From positions 392,753 through 456,752 of the forward strand of contig NZ_QHKL01000009.1 of NCBI RefSeq assembly GCF_003947415.1: 64,000 nt of DNA, written 5' to 3'. Positions within the stretch are counted from its first letter, which is position 1. Each line of letters starts with the position of its first letter. The notes under the pieces were generated by a model, which made no database searches, was not told where the DNA came from, and saw only the letters and a program-made list of their open reading frames with translations. This DNA is from Amycolatopsis sp. WAC 01376 (GTDB taxonomy: Bacteria > Actinomycetota > Actinomycetes > Mycobacteriales > Pseudonocardiaceae). This document shows, one piece after another, positions 14,486 to 23,392 of this stretch. The translations under genes were made by a program, and so were the position numbers.

Positions 14486-17446
14486 TTGTTCGGTCGCGGC
14501 GGAAGCCGAGGAAAACGTGATCGAGATCTGCAGCAAGGGGCCTGGAACCCGCCCCAGCAGGTCCGCTCCGCGCAGCCCAAGAAGGCCGGCAAGGGAAGGC
14601 GGCTGCCCGGCGAGGCGGCCATACCCACCTATACCCCGTCCATCGCCGCGCGAAGCATCGACGGGCACCTGTTACGCACCGGTTATGAGGTCTACGCCTG
14701 GTATCGGCTGGCGCCGCAGCGCTGGTCGTTCCGGTCGGATTCGCAGCGCCGCGACCTGATCGCGGCCATCGCCGGGCAGTACGCGGAGCTTCAGGGCCGC
14801 TGGCTGCACCTGCGTGTGACCAACCGGCCGTACCCGATCCGCATGTGGGCCGAGGCCCACGTGCACAACGCGGTCGGCCGTCCCCAGGACGTGCAGGGCT
14901 CGTTGTCCTTCGACGATTACCTCATCGGCGAGCAGCAGCAGCTGATGGGCCGCTCGATGGCGGAAAAAGAGGTTTATCTCGGCGTCCAGGTGCAGACCAG
15001 GCGGATGATCGACCGCGCGGTCGAGAGCGCCGCCCCGGTGCTGCGCAAGATCCTGCCCGAGGCCGTCGACGCCGAGCTGGCCGCGCTCGACTCCGAGGTC
15101 GAGCACCTCGACCAGGTGATCGGCTCGGCCGGACTCGAAGGCCGTCCGGTGCACGCCGAGGAGATGTCCTGGCTGATGCACCGCTCGTGCTCGCTGGGCC
15201 TGCCCGCGCCGCGCAACATGCCCGCGGTCCCCGGCGCCGCCTGGGAGCCCGAGGATCTCGCCAGTTTCACCGACGCGGCGGATTTCCACGCCGAGCCGTA
15301 CGCGCCGACGGTCACCGTCCGCGGCCGCACCGGGTCGAACGCCGGGGTCTCGCGGCATCTCGCCGTCCTCACCGTCGGCCAGATGCACGGTCTCCAGATC
15401 CCCGAGGTCGACGACCCGTGGATCCAGCACGCGGACCGGCTGCCCGCCGCGGTCGAGGTGTCCGCGCGGATCTACGTCCGGCGGCCCGAAGAGGTCGCCG
15501 GTGAGCTGCAGCGCCAGATGAACAAGGTGCGTTCGCAGGTCAAGCACTACACCGACGAGCACGAGCTGGAGCCGCCGCAGTCGCTGGCGCGTCAGGCGGG
15601 CCGGGTGCTGGAGATCGACGACGAGATGACGTCGGGCTTCACCGCGCTGGCCACCCGGGTGCGTTCGTGGTGGCGGCTCGCGGTGTCCGGGCCGACGGAG
15701 CGGGACGCGCTGCGCCTGGCCCAGCAGCTCCTCGACCTCTACAAGCCGAAGATCGCCGTCGAACATCCCGAAGCCCAGTACGCGCTGGCCAGGGAGTTCA
15801 TCCCCGGCGAGCCGCTGGCTTCGGCGGCGTACATGCGGCGCGGTTCGGTCGTGTGGGCGGCGTCGTCGGTGCCGACGGCGACGGCCGAGGTGGGCGACCG
15901 CCGCGGCATCCTGCTCGGCGAGACAGTGACCGCGACGCGGCGTCCGGTGGCCTGGGACCCGTGGATGGCGCAGGAGATCCGCGACGGCTCCGGCCTGACC
16001 GCGATGGTCGCCGGTCTCGGTGGCGGTAAGTCGTTCCTCGGCGGCGGCATCGTCTACAAGACGCTCCGCGCGGGCGCGCACTGGACGATCCTCGACCCGT
16101 CGGGCCCGCTGTCGCGCCTGTGCGACCTGCCAGAGCTGCGGCCGTACGCGCGGAACATCAACCTGCTCAACGCGCAGCCCGGCATCCTCAACCCGTACCG
16201 GGTGGTCGCCGAGCCGCAGATCGAGCACTTCATGGACGAGGAAGACCCCGAGCGTTCGTGGCGGCGGGAGAAGGCCCTCGCGGGTGCGACGCGCCGCCGT
16301 CTCGTGCTCGACGTCCTCAGCGGTGTCCTGCCGTACGAGGTCTCGCGGATGGCGCAGACCCGGATCGTGCTGCTGCGCGCCGTCCGCGCGGTCGGCGGCC
16401 GGTTCGAAGCCGACCCCGGCCAGGTCATCGACGCGTTGCGCCGGGACTCCAGCGAGCACCACGAGCACGCCGCCGTCGTCGCGGACTTCCTCGACGAGAT
16501 GCGCGAGCGGATGGCACTGCTCATCCCGGAGACCGACGCGGACCCGTACGCCGAGACCCGCGACGACCGGATGACCGTGCTGACCATGGCGGGGCTGACC
16601 CTGCCCAAGGACGGCGTCCCGCGCGAGTACTGGACGGACGCGGAATCGCTCGGCGTCGAGATGCTGAACCTCGCCGCGTGGCTGACGCAGCGGTCGGTGT
16701 ACGAGAAGCCGAAGGAACTGCGCAAGGGCGTCTGGATCGACGAGGCGTTCTTCCTCTCCGAGGTCCCGACCGGTCGCGTGCTGATGAACCGCTTCGCCCG
16801 TGACTCGCGTAAGTGGAACGTCCGCGTGCTGCTGTCTTCGCAGATCCCCGCGGACTTCCTGAAGATCCAGGGTTTCGTGGCGCTGCTGGACTCGGTGTTC
16901 GTCGGGCGTCTCGACGACGACGACGCCCAGGCCGACGCGCTGCGCCTGCTGAAGGTCCCGGTCGGCGTCGGCTACGAGCAGGTCGTCGCGGCGCTGGGCC
17001 GCCGTCCCGGCTCGTCCCGCGATCTCCAGCGGGACGTCGAGCCCCGGCAGTTCATCTTCGGTGACGGCGCCGGCGGCGTGGAGCGGATCCGCGTCGACTT
17101 CTCCGGCCCGCACCTGGAGCACCTGCGCCGGGTCATGGACACCACCCCGGGTTCGCCCGACGCCAAGCCGTCGAGGCCGGGCAACGAACTCGCCGTCCCG
17201 GAGGAGAAGCAGTTCGTGGCCGCTCCGCCGGAGGAAGACGATTTCGAACTCGAAGAGGATCTCGAACTCGCGGCCGAACTCGAGGTCGGGCTGACCGAGG
17301 AGCAACTGCTCGGCGCTCCGGACCCGCTGGCGGCCGAGACCGGGGAAGTGCAGGGCGCCGTCCAGAACGGACACATCACGAGCGGGGAAAAGGGCGAGCA
17401 GCACGCGCGCGCCGGCAAGGGCGGCACCGGCAGGGATGCCGCATGA
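14486..17446 (+). CDS. VirB4/TraC-type ATPase of a type IV secretion-like system
   Basis: 986 residues from TTG with GGGAGG 6 bases upstream. Walker A is GLGGGKSFLGG (about 510-520), Walker B is KGVWIDEAFFL (about 747-757), and the sensor-like NVRVLLSSQIPADF lies near 780. The N-terminal 450 residues form the VirB4-type domain that contacts the membrane complex. The C-terminus is acidic. VirB4 ATPases are the one universally conserved motor of type IV secretion. It overlaps the VirB6-like gene by ATGA (17443-17446). Confidence 0.88.
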   Translation: MFGRGGSRGKRDRDLQQGAWNPPQQVRSAQPKKAGKGRRLPGEAAIPTYTPSIAARSIDGHLLRTGYEVYAWYRLAPQRWSFRSDSQRRDLIAAIAGQYAELQGRWLHLRVTNRPYPIRMWAEAHVHNAVGRPQDVQGSLSFDDYLIGEQQQLMGRSMAEKEVYLGVQVQTRRMIDRAVESAAPVLRKILPEAVDAELAALDSEVEHLDQVIGSAGLEGRPVHAEEMSWLMHRSCSLGLPAPRNMPAVPGAAWEPEDLASFTDAADFHAEPYAPTVTVRGRTGSNAGVSRHLAVLTVGQMHGLQIPEVDDPWIQHADRLPAAVEVSARIYVRRPEEVAGELQRQMNKVRSQVKHYTDEHELEPPQSLARQAGRVLEIDDEMTSGFTALATRVRSWWRLAVSGPTERDALRLAQQLLDLYKPKIAVEHPEAQYALAREFIPGEPLASAAYMRRGSVVWAASSVPTATAEVGDRRGILLGETVTATRRPVAWDPWMAQEIRDGSGLTAMVAGLGGGKSFLGGGIVYKTLRAGAHWTILDPSGPLSRLCDLPELRPYARNINLLNAQPGILNPYRVVAEPQIEHFMDEEDPERSWRREKALAGATRRRLVLDVLSGVLPYEVSRMAQTRIVLLRAVRAVGGRFEADPGQVIDALRRDSSEHHEHAAVVADFLDEMRERMALLIPETDADPYAETRDDRMTVLTMAGLTLPKDGVPREYWTDAESLGVEMLNLAAWLTQRSVYEKPKELRKGVWIDEAFFLSEVPTGRVLMNRFARDSRKWNVRVLLSSQIPADFLKIQGFVALLDSVFVGRLDDDDAQADALRLLKVPVGVGYEQVVAALGRRPGSSRDLQRDVEPRQFIFGDGAGGVERIRVDFSGPHLEHLRRVMDTTPGSPDAKPSRPGNELAVPEEKQFVAAPPEEDDFELEEDLELAAELEVGLTEEQLLGAPDPLAAETGEVQGAVQNGHITSGEKGEQHARAGKGGTGRDAA

Positions 17447-19608
17447 ACACGGTGATCACGCTGGCGTGCGTGCTCGCGTTCGCCGCCGGCTGGCACGCGC
17501 TGCGCCGCCGCCTCAAAGAGGGGCCGCGGCCCGGCAAGACCAGACCCAGCCGCCGCGCGACGATGTTCGTCGTCATGCTGATCCTTGGCCTCCAAGCGGT
17601 GGCGACCGCTCCGGCGGCTTCGGCCGCCGCCTGTGGTGAGGCACCGAACCCGGAACGGCCCGGCGCCGGCATGGTCGGCGCGCTCGACCCGCCCGCGACA
17701 GCGCGCGGTGAAGGCGGCAGCCCGTACAACGTCTACGGGTACGCGGGGCACGTCTGGGACACGTTCGAAACCGACTGCGGCCCGCTGGCCGGGATCACCT
17801 CGCCGAACTCGACGATCGACACCTGGGCCGGCAACCAGCTGTTCAACATCGGCAAGAACCTCGTCGGTGCCACGAACTCGCTGCACTACACCGTCTTGCA
17901 GGGCAGCCTGCTCAGCCCGCTGTACAACGCCGTCAAGGCCGGGGCCGAGAAGGTCTACAACAACATCTACGCCCAGTTGTTCGGCCTTGCCGCGCTGATC
18001 ATGTCCATCATGTTGTTCCGCAACATCTGGCGCGGCGATCTCGCGGCGGTCAGCAAACGGGCGCTGTACGGGCTCGCCGCGGTCTGGCTGGCGGCATCTT
18101 CGTTGGCGCTGCTGCGTTTCCTCGATCCGATCGACAACGCGATCGTGCAGACCACCACCAACATCCAGGCCGGCTTCATCGACGAGCCCAAGACGCCGCC
18201 GCCGACCCAGGCACCGCCGCCCTCGGCGCAACCGTGCCAGGCGACCCCGGAGGCCGTCGCGGCTCGCCAGCCATGGGACCGGGTCCCGACCGAACTGCAC
18301 TGCCGGGTCGTCTACGACAACTGGCTCCGCGGGGAGTTCGGCAGCCCGGACTCGCCGCAGGCCATCCAGTACGGCCCGGCCCTCCTGGACGCGCGTGCCT
18401 TCACCTGGGGCCAGATCCAGCAGGGCGGCGACGCCGACACCGCGCTGGTCGACTCCAAGAAAGCGGCGTTCAAGGACATCTCCACCAAACTCGGCCCGGC
18501 GACCGGCTATTTCACGGGTGAGGACGGCAGCCGCGTCGGCGCCGGTTTCCTTTCCCTCGGCCAGGGCATCTTCTACTCGCTGTTCCAGCTGCTGGCCAAG
18601 GCCACGGTGCTGCTCGCGCAGGTGCTGATCAGGATCTTCGTCCTGACGGCTCCGCTGATCGGGCTGATCGCGCTGCTCCAGCCGCAGATCATGCAGCGCA
18701 TCCTCAAGGTCGTCGGCGCGGTCGCCTTCAACCTCATGGTGCTTTCCGTGCTGGCAGGCGTGCACACGCTCCTGCTCGAGGCGATCTTCACCGCGGGGAA
18801 CTCGCTTTCCCTGCTGACGAAGATGGCGCTCGCGGGCATCATCACCGTGTTGCTGTTCATGATCGGCCGCCCCGTGCGGCGGCTGTGGCAGATGGTCGAG
18901 ATGTCCGTCGGCATGGTCGGCGGCGCGGTGCCCTCGCCACGCGGCGGCCTCTTTTCCCGCTTCCGCAAGAAGAACAACGAACCGACCCCGCAGGACGCGT
19001 TCTGGCAGAACGTCCGCGACACCGACGATGTGGTCGACGGCGACCTCCGCGGTCCCGTGGGCGCGACGGTCGGCGGCGGCCGGTTCCGGCCCGAAGCGAC
19101 GATCTTCGCCAGCTCCCAACGGCTCGACAACGGCTCCGGCGCGATCCGGCCCGCCGCGGCCTGGTCGGGAGCGCCGTGGCCCGGCGCTGTCGGCGGCGGT
19201 GGCGGCACGGCCGCGCTTCCCGCCGGTGGCGGCGGAGGCGTTCCGGTGTTCGGCCAGTACAACCCGTCCGCGGGCAATCCGGGCGACTCCATGTTCACCT
19301 CGGGTGGGCGGAGCCCTGTCCAGGTACCGAGCCGCCGGGTCGACACGTCGCCGGTCGCCGACCGGCGCTGGAGCGACGAACCGGAGCCGGTCGTGGTGCC
19401 GTCGCGGATGAACTCCGCGGGCGGCGGCTACGCCACGCCAGACCACTCGGGCACCGTGCCGGTGCAACCGGGACCGTCGACGCCGCGTCCGCGCCGCGTC
19501 GACCCGGAAGTCGTCGCGGGCAAGCCGGTCTACGTGCTGTACCGGCCTTCGCGCGGGCTCGAGGTACGCGAGGAAGTCCGCGACACAGACCACGCTGTGG
19601 GTCGGTGA
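17443..19608 (+). CDS. VirB6/TrbL-like polytopic membrane protein
   Basis: 721 residues. An N-terminal hydrophobic segment (MFVVMLILGLQAVATAP) ends in a signal-like ASAAA near residue 63. An extracellular stretch follows, then about five membrane helices in two groups (about 172-225 and 385-480, including VLIRIFVLTAPLIGLIALL). From about 500 the chain is Gly/Pro-rich and disordered. This is the layout of VirB6/TrbL/ConG-type channel proteins. It overlaps the VirB4 gene by ATGA. Confidence 0.75.
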   Translation: MNTVITLACVLAFAAGWHALRRRLKEGPRPGKTRPSRRATMFVVMLILGLQAVATAPAASAAACGEAPNPERPGAGMVGALDPPATARGEGGSPYNVYGYAGHVWDTFETDCGPLAGITSPNSTIDTWAGNQLFNIGKNLVGATNSLHYTVLQGSLLSPLYNAVKAGAEKVYNNIYAQLFGLAALIMSIMLFRNIWRGDLAAVSKRALYGLAAVWLAASSLALLRFLDPIDNAIVQTTTNIQAGFIDEPKTPPPTQAPPPSAQPCQATPEAVAARQPWDRVPTELHCRVVYDNWLRGEFGSPDSPQAIQYGPALLDARAFTWGQIQQGGDADTALVDSKKAAFKDISTKLGPATGYFTGEDGSRVGAGFLSLGQGIFYSLFQLLAKATVLLAQVLIRIFVLTAPLIGLIALLQPQIMQRILKVVGAVAFNLMVLSVLAGVHTLLLEAIFTAGNSLSLLTKMALAGIITVLLFMIGRPVRRLWQMVEMSVGMVGGAVPSPRGGLFSRFRKKNNEPTPQDAFWQNVRDTDDVVDGDLRGPVGATVGGGRFRPEATIFASSQRLDNGSGAIRPAAAWSGAPWPGAVGGGGGTAALPAGGGGGVPVFGQYNPSAGNPGDSMFTSGGRSPVQVPSRRVDTSPVADRRWSDEPEPVVVPSRMNSAGGGYATPDHSGTVPVQPGPSTPRPRRVDPEVVAGKPVYVLYRPSRGLEVREEVRDTDHAVGR

Positions 19609-19611
19609 CCC

Positions 19612-20208
19612 ATGCCGATCCGGACCAACCGCGGGCGCACCGCGGTCTACCGCAGACTGTGGGGCTGGCCGCTGCGCTCGCCCCGCCACCTCATCGGCAC
19701 GCTGGTGATCCTCGCGGTGGTGTTCACCGCACTGGGCATCCTGCTGCCGAAGGCCATCGGAAAACCGGGACAGACGGCCACCGGGCCGGGTGCTTCGGCG
19801 ACCGCCACCTCGCGTCCCGGCGTCGCGGCGCCGGTGACCGTGACGTCGACGCTGCCGCCGAGGATCACCACCCAGGCGCCGCCGTCTTCCGCGCCGGTCG
19901 ACCAGGACGGGGTCCGGGTCGCCAAGGAGTGGGTGACGGCATGGGCGAACCATCCCGACGGCACGACGACCGAGCAGTGGCTGAACGGACTGAAGCCGTA
20001 CACCACCGAGGAATACCTTGCCGGGGAACTGACGACGGTGGATCCCGCGAACATCACCGCGACCAGGGTCTCCGGGGAGCCGCAGGTCGCGTCCTCGCTC
20101 GCCGGATCGATGGAGGTCGACGTCCCGACGGACGGGCCCAAGGTCCGGGTCACCGTCGTCAAGACGAACCCGGGGTGGCGGGTCACCAAGTTCACGCAAG
20201 CGGGCTGA
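19612..20208 (+). CDS. VirB8/TcpC-like bitopic membrane protein
   Basis: 198 residues: a basic cytoplasmic N-terminus, one membrane helix (about 25-47, HLIGTLVILAVVFTALGILL), a Thr/Pro-rich linker, and a C-terminal alpha/beta domain (about 98-198) starting VRVAKEWVTAWANHP, resembling the NTF2-like fold of VirB8 and TcpC. The C-terminus VVKTNPGWRVTKF matches the last strands of that fold. These proteins dimerise outside the membrane and scaffold the channel. It sits 3 bases after the VirB6-like gene and 4 bases before the wall hydrolase. Confidence 0.65.
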   Translation: MPIRTNRGRTAVYRRLWGWPLRSPRHLIGTLVILAVVFTALGILLPKAIGKPGQTATGPGASATATSRPGVAAPVTVTSTLPPRITTQAPPSSAPVDQDGVRVAKEWVTAWANHPDGTTTEQWLNGLKPYTTEEYLAGELTTVDPANITATRVSGEPQVASSLAGSMEVDVPTDGPKVRVTVVKTNPGWRVTKFTQAG

Positions 20209-20212
20209 CCCG

Positions 20213-21211
20213 ATGAAGATCGGGATCATCGTCGGCGTGCTGATCGCCGCGGTCTTCGCGGCGGTGATCACCACGAGCAAGGTCACCGAGGTGGTGACCG
20301 ACCACATGGAGGCCCAGGCGGGCGGCGTCGTCAAGACCTCTTGCGACGCGTCGATCGGGCCGACCCTGCCAGGCCAGGCCGATCGCGGTTCTTCGGACGT
20401 GAACAAACTCGACGAAGAACAGAAGGGGATCGTCGCGCTGATCATCTCGATCGGCAAGCAGCGGACGCTGTCCCCGCGGGCGTGGCAGGTGGCGATCCAG
20501 GCCGGGATGACCGAGTCCAAGCTGCGCAACCTGACCTACGGCGACCGCGACTCGCTCGGCATCTTCCAGATGCGGCCGTCGATGGGCTGGGGCACCGTCG
20601 CGCAGGTCACCGACCCGCCGTACCAGGTCAACAAGTTCTACGACGTGCTGCTCGCGGTGCCGGACTGGGAGAACATGCGTCCCGGTGACGCCGCGCAGCG
20701 GGTGGAGCGGTCCGGCTTCCCCGACCGGTATCACAACTGGGAGCCGATGGCGGCCCTCCTCGTGCAGAACGAGGGCCAGATCGTCGACGTCGTCGGCTGC
20801 GGTTCGAGCGTCGGCAGCGTGGTTCCGCCGAGCCAGGCGGCCGCGCAGGCCATCAAGTTCGCGCTCGCCGAGCAGGGCAAGCCGTACGTCTGGGGCGCCA
20901 CCGGGCCGAACAGCTACGACTGTTCCGGGCTGATGCTGCGGGCGTACGAGTCGGCCGGGATCATCATCCCGCGTGTTTCGCGGGACCAGTACAAGGGCGG
21001 CGCGATGCTGCCGGTCCGCCAGGCACAGCCCGGCGACCTGCTGTTCCTCGCCACCGTCCCGTCGAACCCGGCGACCATCCACCACGTGATGATGTACCTG
21101 GGCGACGGCAAGATCGTCGAGGCGCAGCAGACCGGGGTGCCGGTGCACATCCGGGACTTCTCCTTCGACGAGGCCGAAGTGGTCGCGCAGGCGGTCCGTC
21201 CTGGCGTTTAG
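20213..21211 (+). CDS. Two-domain cell-wall hydrolase, lysozyme/SLT-like plus NlpC/P60 (CwlT-like)
   Basis: 332 residues. After an N-terminal membrane anchor (GIIVGVLIAAVFAAVITT), residues about 80-185 resemble a lytic-transglycosylase/lysozyme domain, with a candidate catalytic Glu at about 101 in QAGMTESKLRNL and the typical SLGIFQMRPSMGWGT. Residues about 210-332 are an NlpC/P60 peptidase with the nucleophile in YDCSGLMLRAY (C about 237) and the His in TIHHVMMYLG. The domain pair matches CwlT of ICEBs1/Tn916, which opens peptidoglycan for the conjugation channel. It therefore fits as the wall-breaching component here. Confidence 0.85.
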   Translation: MKIGIIVGVLIAAVFAAVITTSKVTEVVTDHMEAQAGGVVKTSCDASIGPTLPGQADRGSSDVNKLDEEQKGIVALIISIGKQRTLSPRAWQVAIQAGMTESKLRNLTYGDRDSLGIFQMRPSMGWGTVAQVTDPPYQVNKFYDVLLAVPDWENMRPGDAAQRVERSGFPDRYHNWEPMAALLVQNEGQIVDVVGCGSSVGSVVPPSQAAAQAIKFALAEQGKPYVWGATGPNSYDCSGLMLRAYESAGIIIPRVSRDQYKGGAMLPVRQAQPGDLLFLATVPSNPATIHHVMMYLGDGKIVEAQQTGVPVHIRDFSFDEAEVVAQAVRPGV

Positions 21212-21304
21212 CATGGTGAAAGCGTGGTATCGCGATCGCGGGACCATCGGATTCACCCGAAGTGGCGGCCTGTCCACCGGCAAGCGGCCGCACACTGGCA
21301 GAGG

Positions 21305-22453
21305 ATGAAGAACGTGGCACGGAAATTCGGAAGGCGAGGCAAGCCCGCGGCGGCCAATGGTCCGGAGGTCGATCCCCGCGATCTTTTCGGTACCGCCCAA
21401 CCCGCGCGGCACGCCGCCCGGCCGGCGTCGAGCACGCCGTTGGCCGATCACCTGAACCAAGGCTGGCCGGGCGTCGACCCCGGTTACGTCGTGCTGCCGC
21501 GTTCACTGGCCGAGGGGATGTCGCTGCCATGGCAGCAGCAGATGGCCGCCCTGCTGGCTCAGTTCCATCACGAGAACGCCCGCCTCGCCTGGCCGATCTA
21601 CCGTGTCGTCCCGTCGCGCTACGAAAAGCTCGTCGACCTCGACGAGGAACAACTGGCGGAGGCCGGCTACCTGGTCGAGATGGACACCGAAGGCGAGATG
21701 ATCTACCGCGAGCGCAGCGGCCGGAAGATCGAAGACCCGGAGAACACCACCGTGCTCGTCTCGTGCCTCGACCCGATCCCGAAGCCCGCGCAGCGACAGG
21801 CGCCTCCGCCGCCTTCGCAGGCCGCGCCGCCCGCGACCACGCAACCGCCGCGCGCCCCGGCGCCGATGAACATCGGACCCGCGCCGGTGTGGCGCACGGT
21901 CACCCCGAGCGTGCCTCCCGCTCCGCCTGTTCCTCCTGCTTCGGCTGGTCCGCCTGCTCCGGCTGGTGGGTCTGTGCCTCCCGCTCCTCCTGCTTCGGCT
22001 GGTGGGTCGGCGTTGCAGGGCGGCCAAGCGGTACCTCCGGCTCAGCCCGCTGCCCCCGCTGGGCCTCCGGCACCCCCGCCTGCCTCGCCTCCGGCTCTGC
22101 CTCAGCCCACTCGAATGCAGCCTCCGGCGACGAACCAGGCTCCGCCTCCGCCGATGACCGCACCTCCGGCCACTCCGGAAGCGCAGTCCGCCGCGCCGTC
22201 CCAAGCCGAACCGGAGCCGCCTGCCACGACTCCGCCGTCGTCCGCGATCGCTCCTCCTCTGCCGCAGCCCGCGTCCCCCGCTTCGCCGCCGCCGGAACCC
22301 GCGACCCCGCCGCGCGGCGTCCCGATGAACCGCGGCTGGTTCGACGAGCTCGCCGAGAACGCGCCGGAAAGCTCGAAGGTGGCCCAGTCCGAGGGCGCCG
22401 AGTTCGGCCCGACCGGTGATCCGACGGAGATCCCGTACCGCTATCGCAAGTGA
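21305..22453 (+). CDS. Unknown Pro-rich protein at the end of the type IV secretion-like operon
   Basis: 382 residues from ATG 21305 (GTG 21314 possible; the frame is open upstream to 21224). Residues about 35-165 form a folded, charged domain (LPWQQQMAALLAQFHHEN; YLVEMDTEGEMIYRERSG). From about 165 to 345 it is a Pro/Ala repeat region with units like VPPAPPASAGG, then a conserved-looking end (NRGWFDELAENAPESS). No membrane segment or signal peptide is present. No family recognised. It begins 93 bases after the hydrolase gene and could be a cytoplasmic adaptor or substrate-handling protein (inference). Confidence 0.6.
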   Translation: MKNVARKFGRRGKPAAANGPEVDPRDLFGTAQPARHAARPASSTPLADHLNQGWPGVDPGYVVLPRSLAEGMSLPWQQQMAALLAQFHHENARLAWPIYRVVPSRYEKLVDLDEEQLAEAGYLVEMDTEGEMIYRERSGRKIEDPENTTVLVSCLDPIPKPAQRQAPPPPSQAAPPATTQPPRAPAPMNIGPAPVWRTVTPSVPPAPPVPPASAGPPAPAGGSVPPAPPASAGGSALQGGQAVPPAQPAAPAGPPAPPPASPPALPQPTRMQPPATNQAPPPPMTAPPATPEAQSAAPSQAEPEPPATTPPSSAIAPPLPQPASPASPPPEPATPPRGVPMNRGWFDELAENAPESSKVAQSEGAEFGPTGDPTEIPYRYRK

Positions 22454-22487
22454 TGACAGGACGTCCGGGTGATGTCACGCTTGTCGT

Positions 22488-22685
22488 ATGTCAAGCGACC
22501 CGAACCCGGATCAGGGCTGGTACTTCAACACCAAAACGAACCAGGTCGAGCACCTGGAACGAGGCCGGAGCGTCGACCTCCTGGGCCCGTACCCGGACGA
22601 GGCGACGGCCAGGCGCGCCCTGGACATCGCCAGGGAACGCACCCGGCAGGCCGACGCCGAGGACGCCAAATGGAACGGTGACTGA
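22488..22685 (+). CDS. Small SPOR-like conserved protein
   Basis: 65 residues, beginning DPNPDQGWYFNTKTNQVEHL and continuing DLLGPYPDEATARRALDIA, the pattern of small actinobacterial single-SPOR-like proteins in which aromatic residues flank a GPY turn followed by a helix. Soluble, no export signal, role unknown. It follows the type IV-like operon by 34 bases but need not belong to it. No Shine-Dalgarno is evident. Confidence 0.7.
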   Translation: MSSDPNPDQGWYFNTKTNQVEHLERGRSVDLLGPYPDEATARRALDIARERTRQADAEDAKWNGD

Positions 22686-22700
22686 GCGCCTGCGGTCACC

Positions 22701-23196
22701 CTCGTGAGTGGTCAGGACGGTCAGGGCCAAGGGGAAGGGGCCCTTCACGGCATGCCGGGCTGAGCTCAGTCCGTGCCGAGGCTGGGGGTAGGCAGAAAAT
22801 GGGAGCCGGCCCCGTCTCGAGTGTCCATAAGGGACACTTGCGGGCGGCGATATGTCCGGCTTGTGGATAAATGTGCGGTTTTCGGTGGGGGTCGTGAGTG
22901 GTAAGTGTCGTTAGAACGACACTTACCACTCACGACCTCCGCGCAATGTACCCAAAATGGACACTAGTGCCTGCCCGGCGTTCCTCGTGGACGGTCAAGA
23001 GCCTCATCGTCACCTCGTGGCCCCGGGGCCAGGGGCGAAACGGCCGGATATCGATACGGATTTACGGCGCGAAACTCCGGTGCAGGACACTAGGTACAGG
23101 AAGGGGTCCTTCATGTACTTCGAACCAGGCATCACGCAAGAAGCGCCGCAGGTACCTAAGAGAAGCCTCGCCAGAACCGTCCTAACCACTCACGAG
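22701..23196. repeat. Non-coding segment bounded by 21-bp inverted repeats (MITE-like)
   Basis: The ends 22701-22721 (CTCGTGAGTGGTCAGGACGG plus T) and 23176-23196 are inverted repeats with one mismatch in 21. The 496-bp interior has no plausible gene and contains a stem at 22818-22840 (CGAGTGTCC / GGACACTTG) and the long palindrome at 22890-22937. No target-site duplication is obvious at the borders. The gap 22686-23392 holds only this, the hairpin at 23221-23275 and an R pair. Confidence 0.6.
22890..22937. repeat. 23-bp perfect palindrome with 2-base loop
   Basis: Arms 22890-22912 and 22915-22937 are perfectly complementary around AG; the left arm begins GGTCGTGAGTGGTAAGTGTC. The outer part reuses the CGTGAGTGGT motif found at the borders of the surrounding element and at 9413-9424. 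Confidence 0.85.
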
Positions 23197-23220
23197 AACT
23201 TCAGTGGAGATGTCGCAGCA

Positions 23221-23275
23221 GGCCGACGATGAAGGATTCGGGACACTCAACGTCCCAAATCCTTCATCGTCGGCC
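23221..23275. repeat. Hairpin with B-type core GGGACACTCAACGTCCC
   Basis: Outer 18-bp perfect arms (23221-23238 GGCCGACGATGAAGGATT and 23258-23275) enclose an inner GGGAC/GTCCC stem with loop ACTCAAC. The same core and loop occur in hairpins at 12273-12319 and, inverted, at 44345-44387, although the outer arms differ. Confidence 0.8.
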
Positions 23276-23305
23276 ACCCTCGTCCGTGCCCGTGATCAGG
23301 CGAGA

Positions 23306-23371
23306 GAGCAAGGGACCTTTGCTAACGTTGCTTAGCGTATGCAACCAAGCGATAGCAAAGGTCCCTTGCTC
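23306..23371. repeat. R-element inverted pair (copies 3 and 4)
   Basis: Sense copy 23306-23326 (ending TAAC instead of TATC) and antisense copy 23351-23371 face each other across a linker containing GTTGC...GCAAC. The pair lies just beyond the 3' end of the minus-strand ATPase gene at 23393 and could terminate it. Confidence 0.85.
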
Positions 23372-23392
23372 CCGTCCCCGCTAACCAGCAGG

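Noticed and set aside
13726..22453. Integrative conjugative element
   Set aside because: No relaxase, coupling protein, integrase, att repeats or composition break is visible; only channel components are present.
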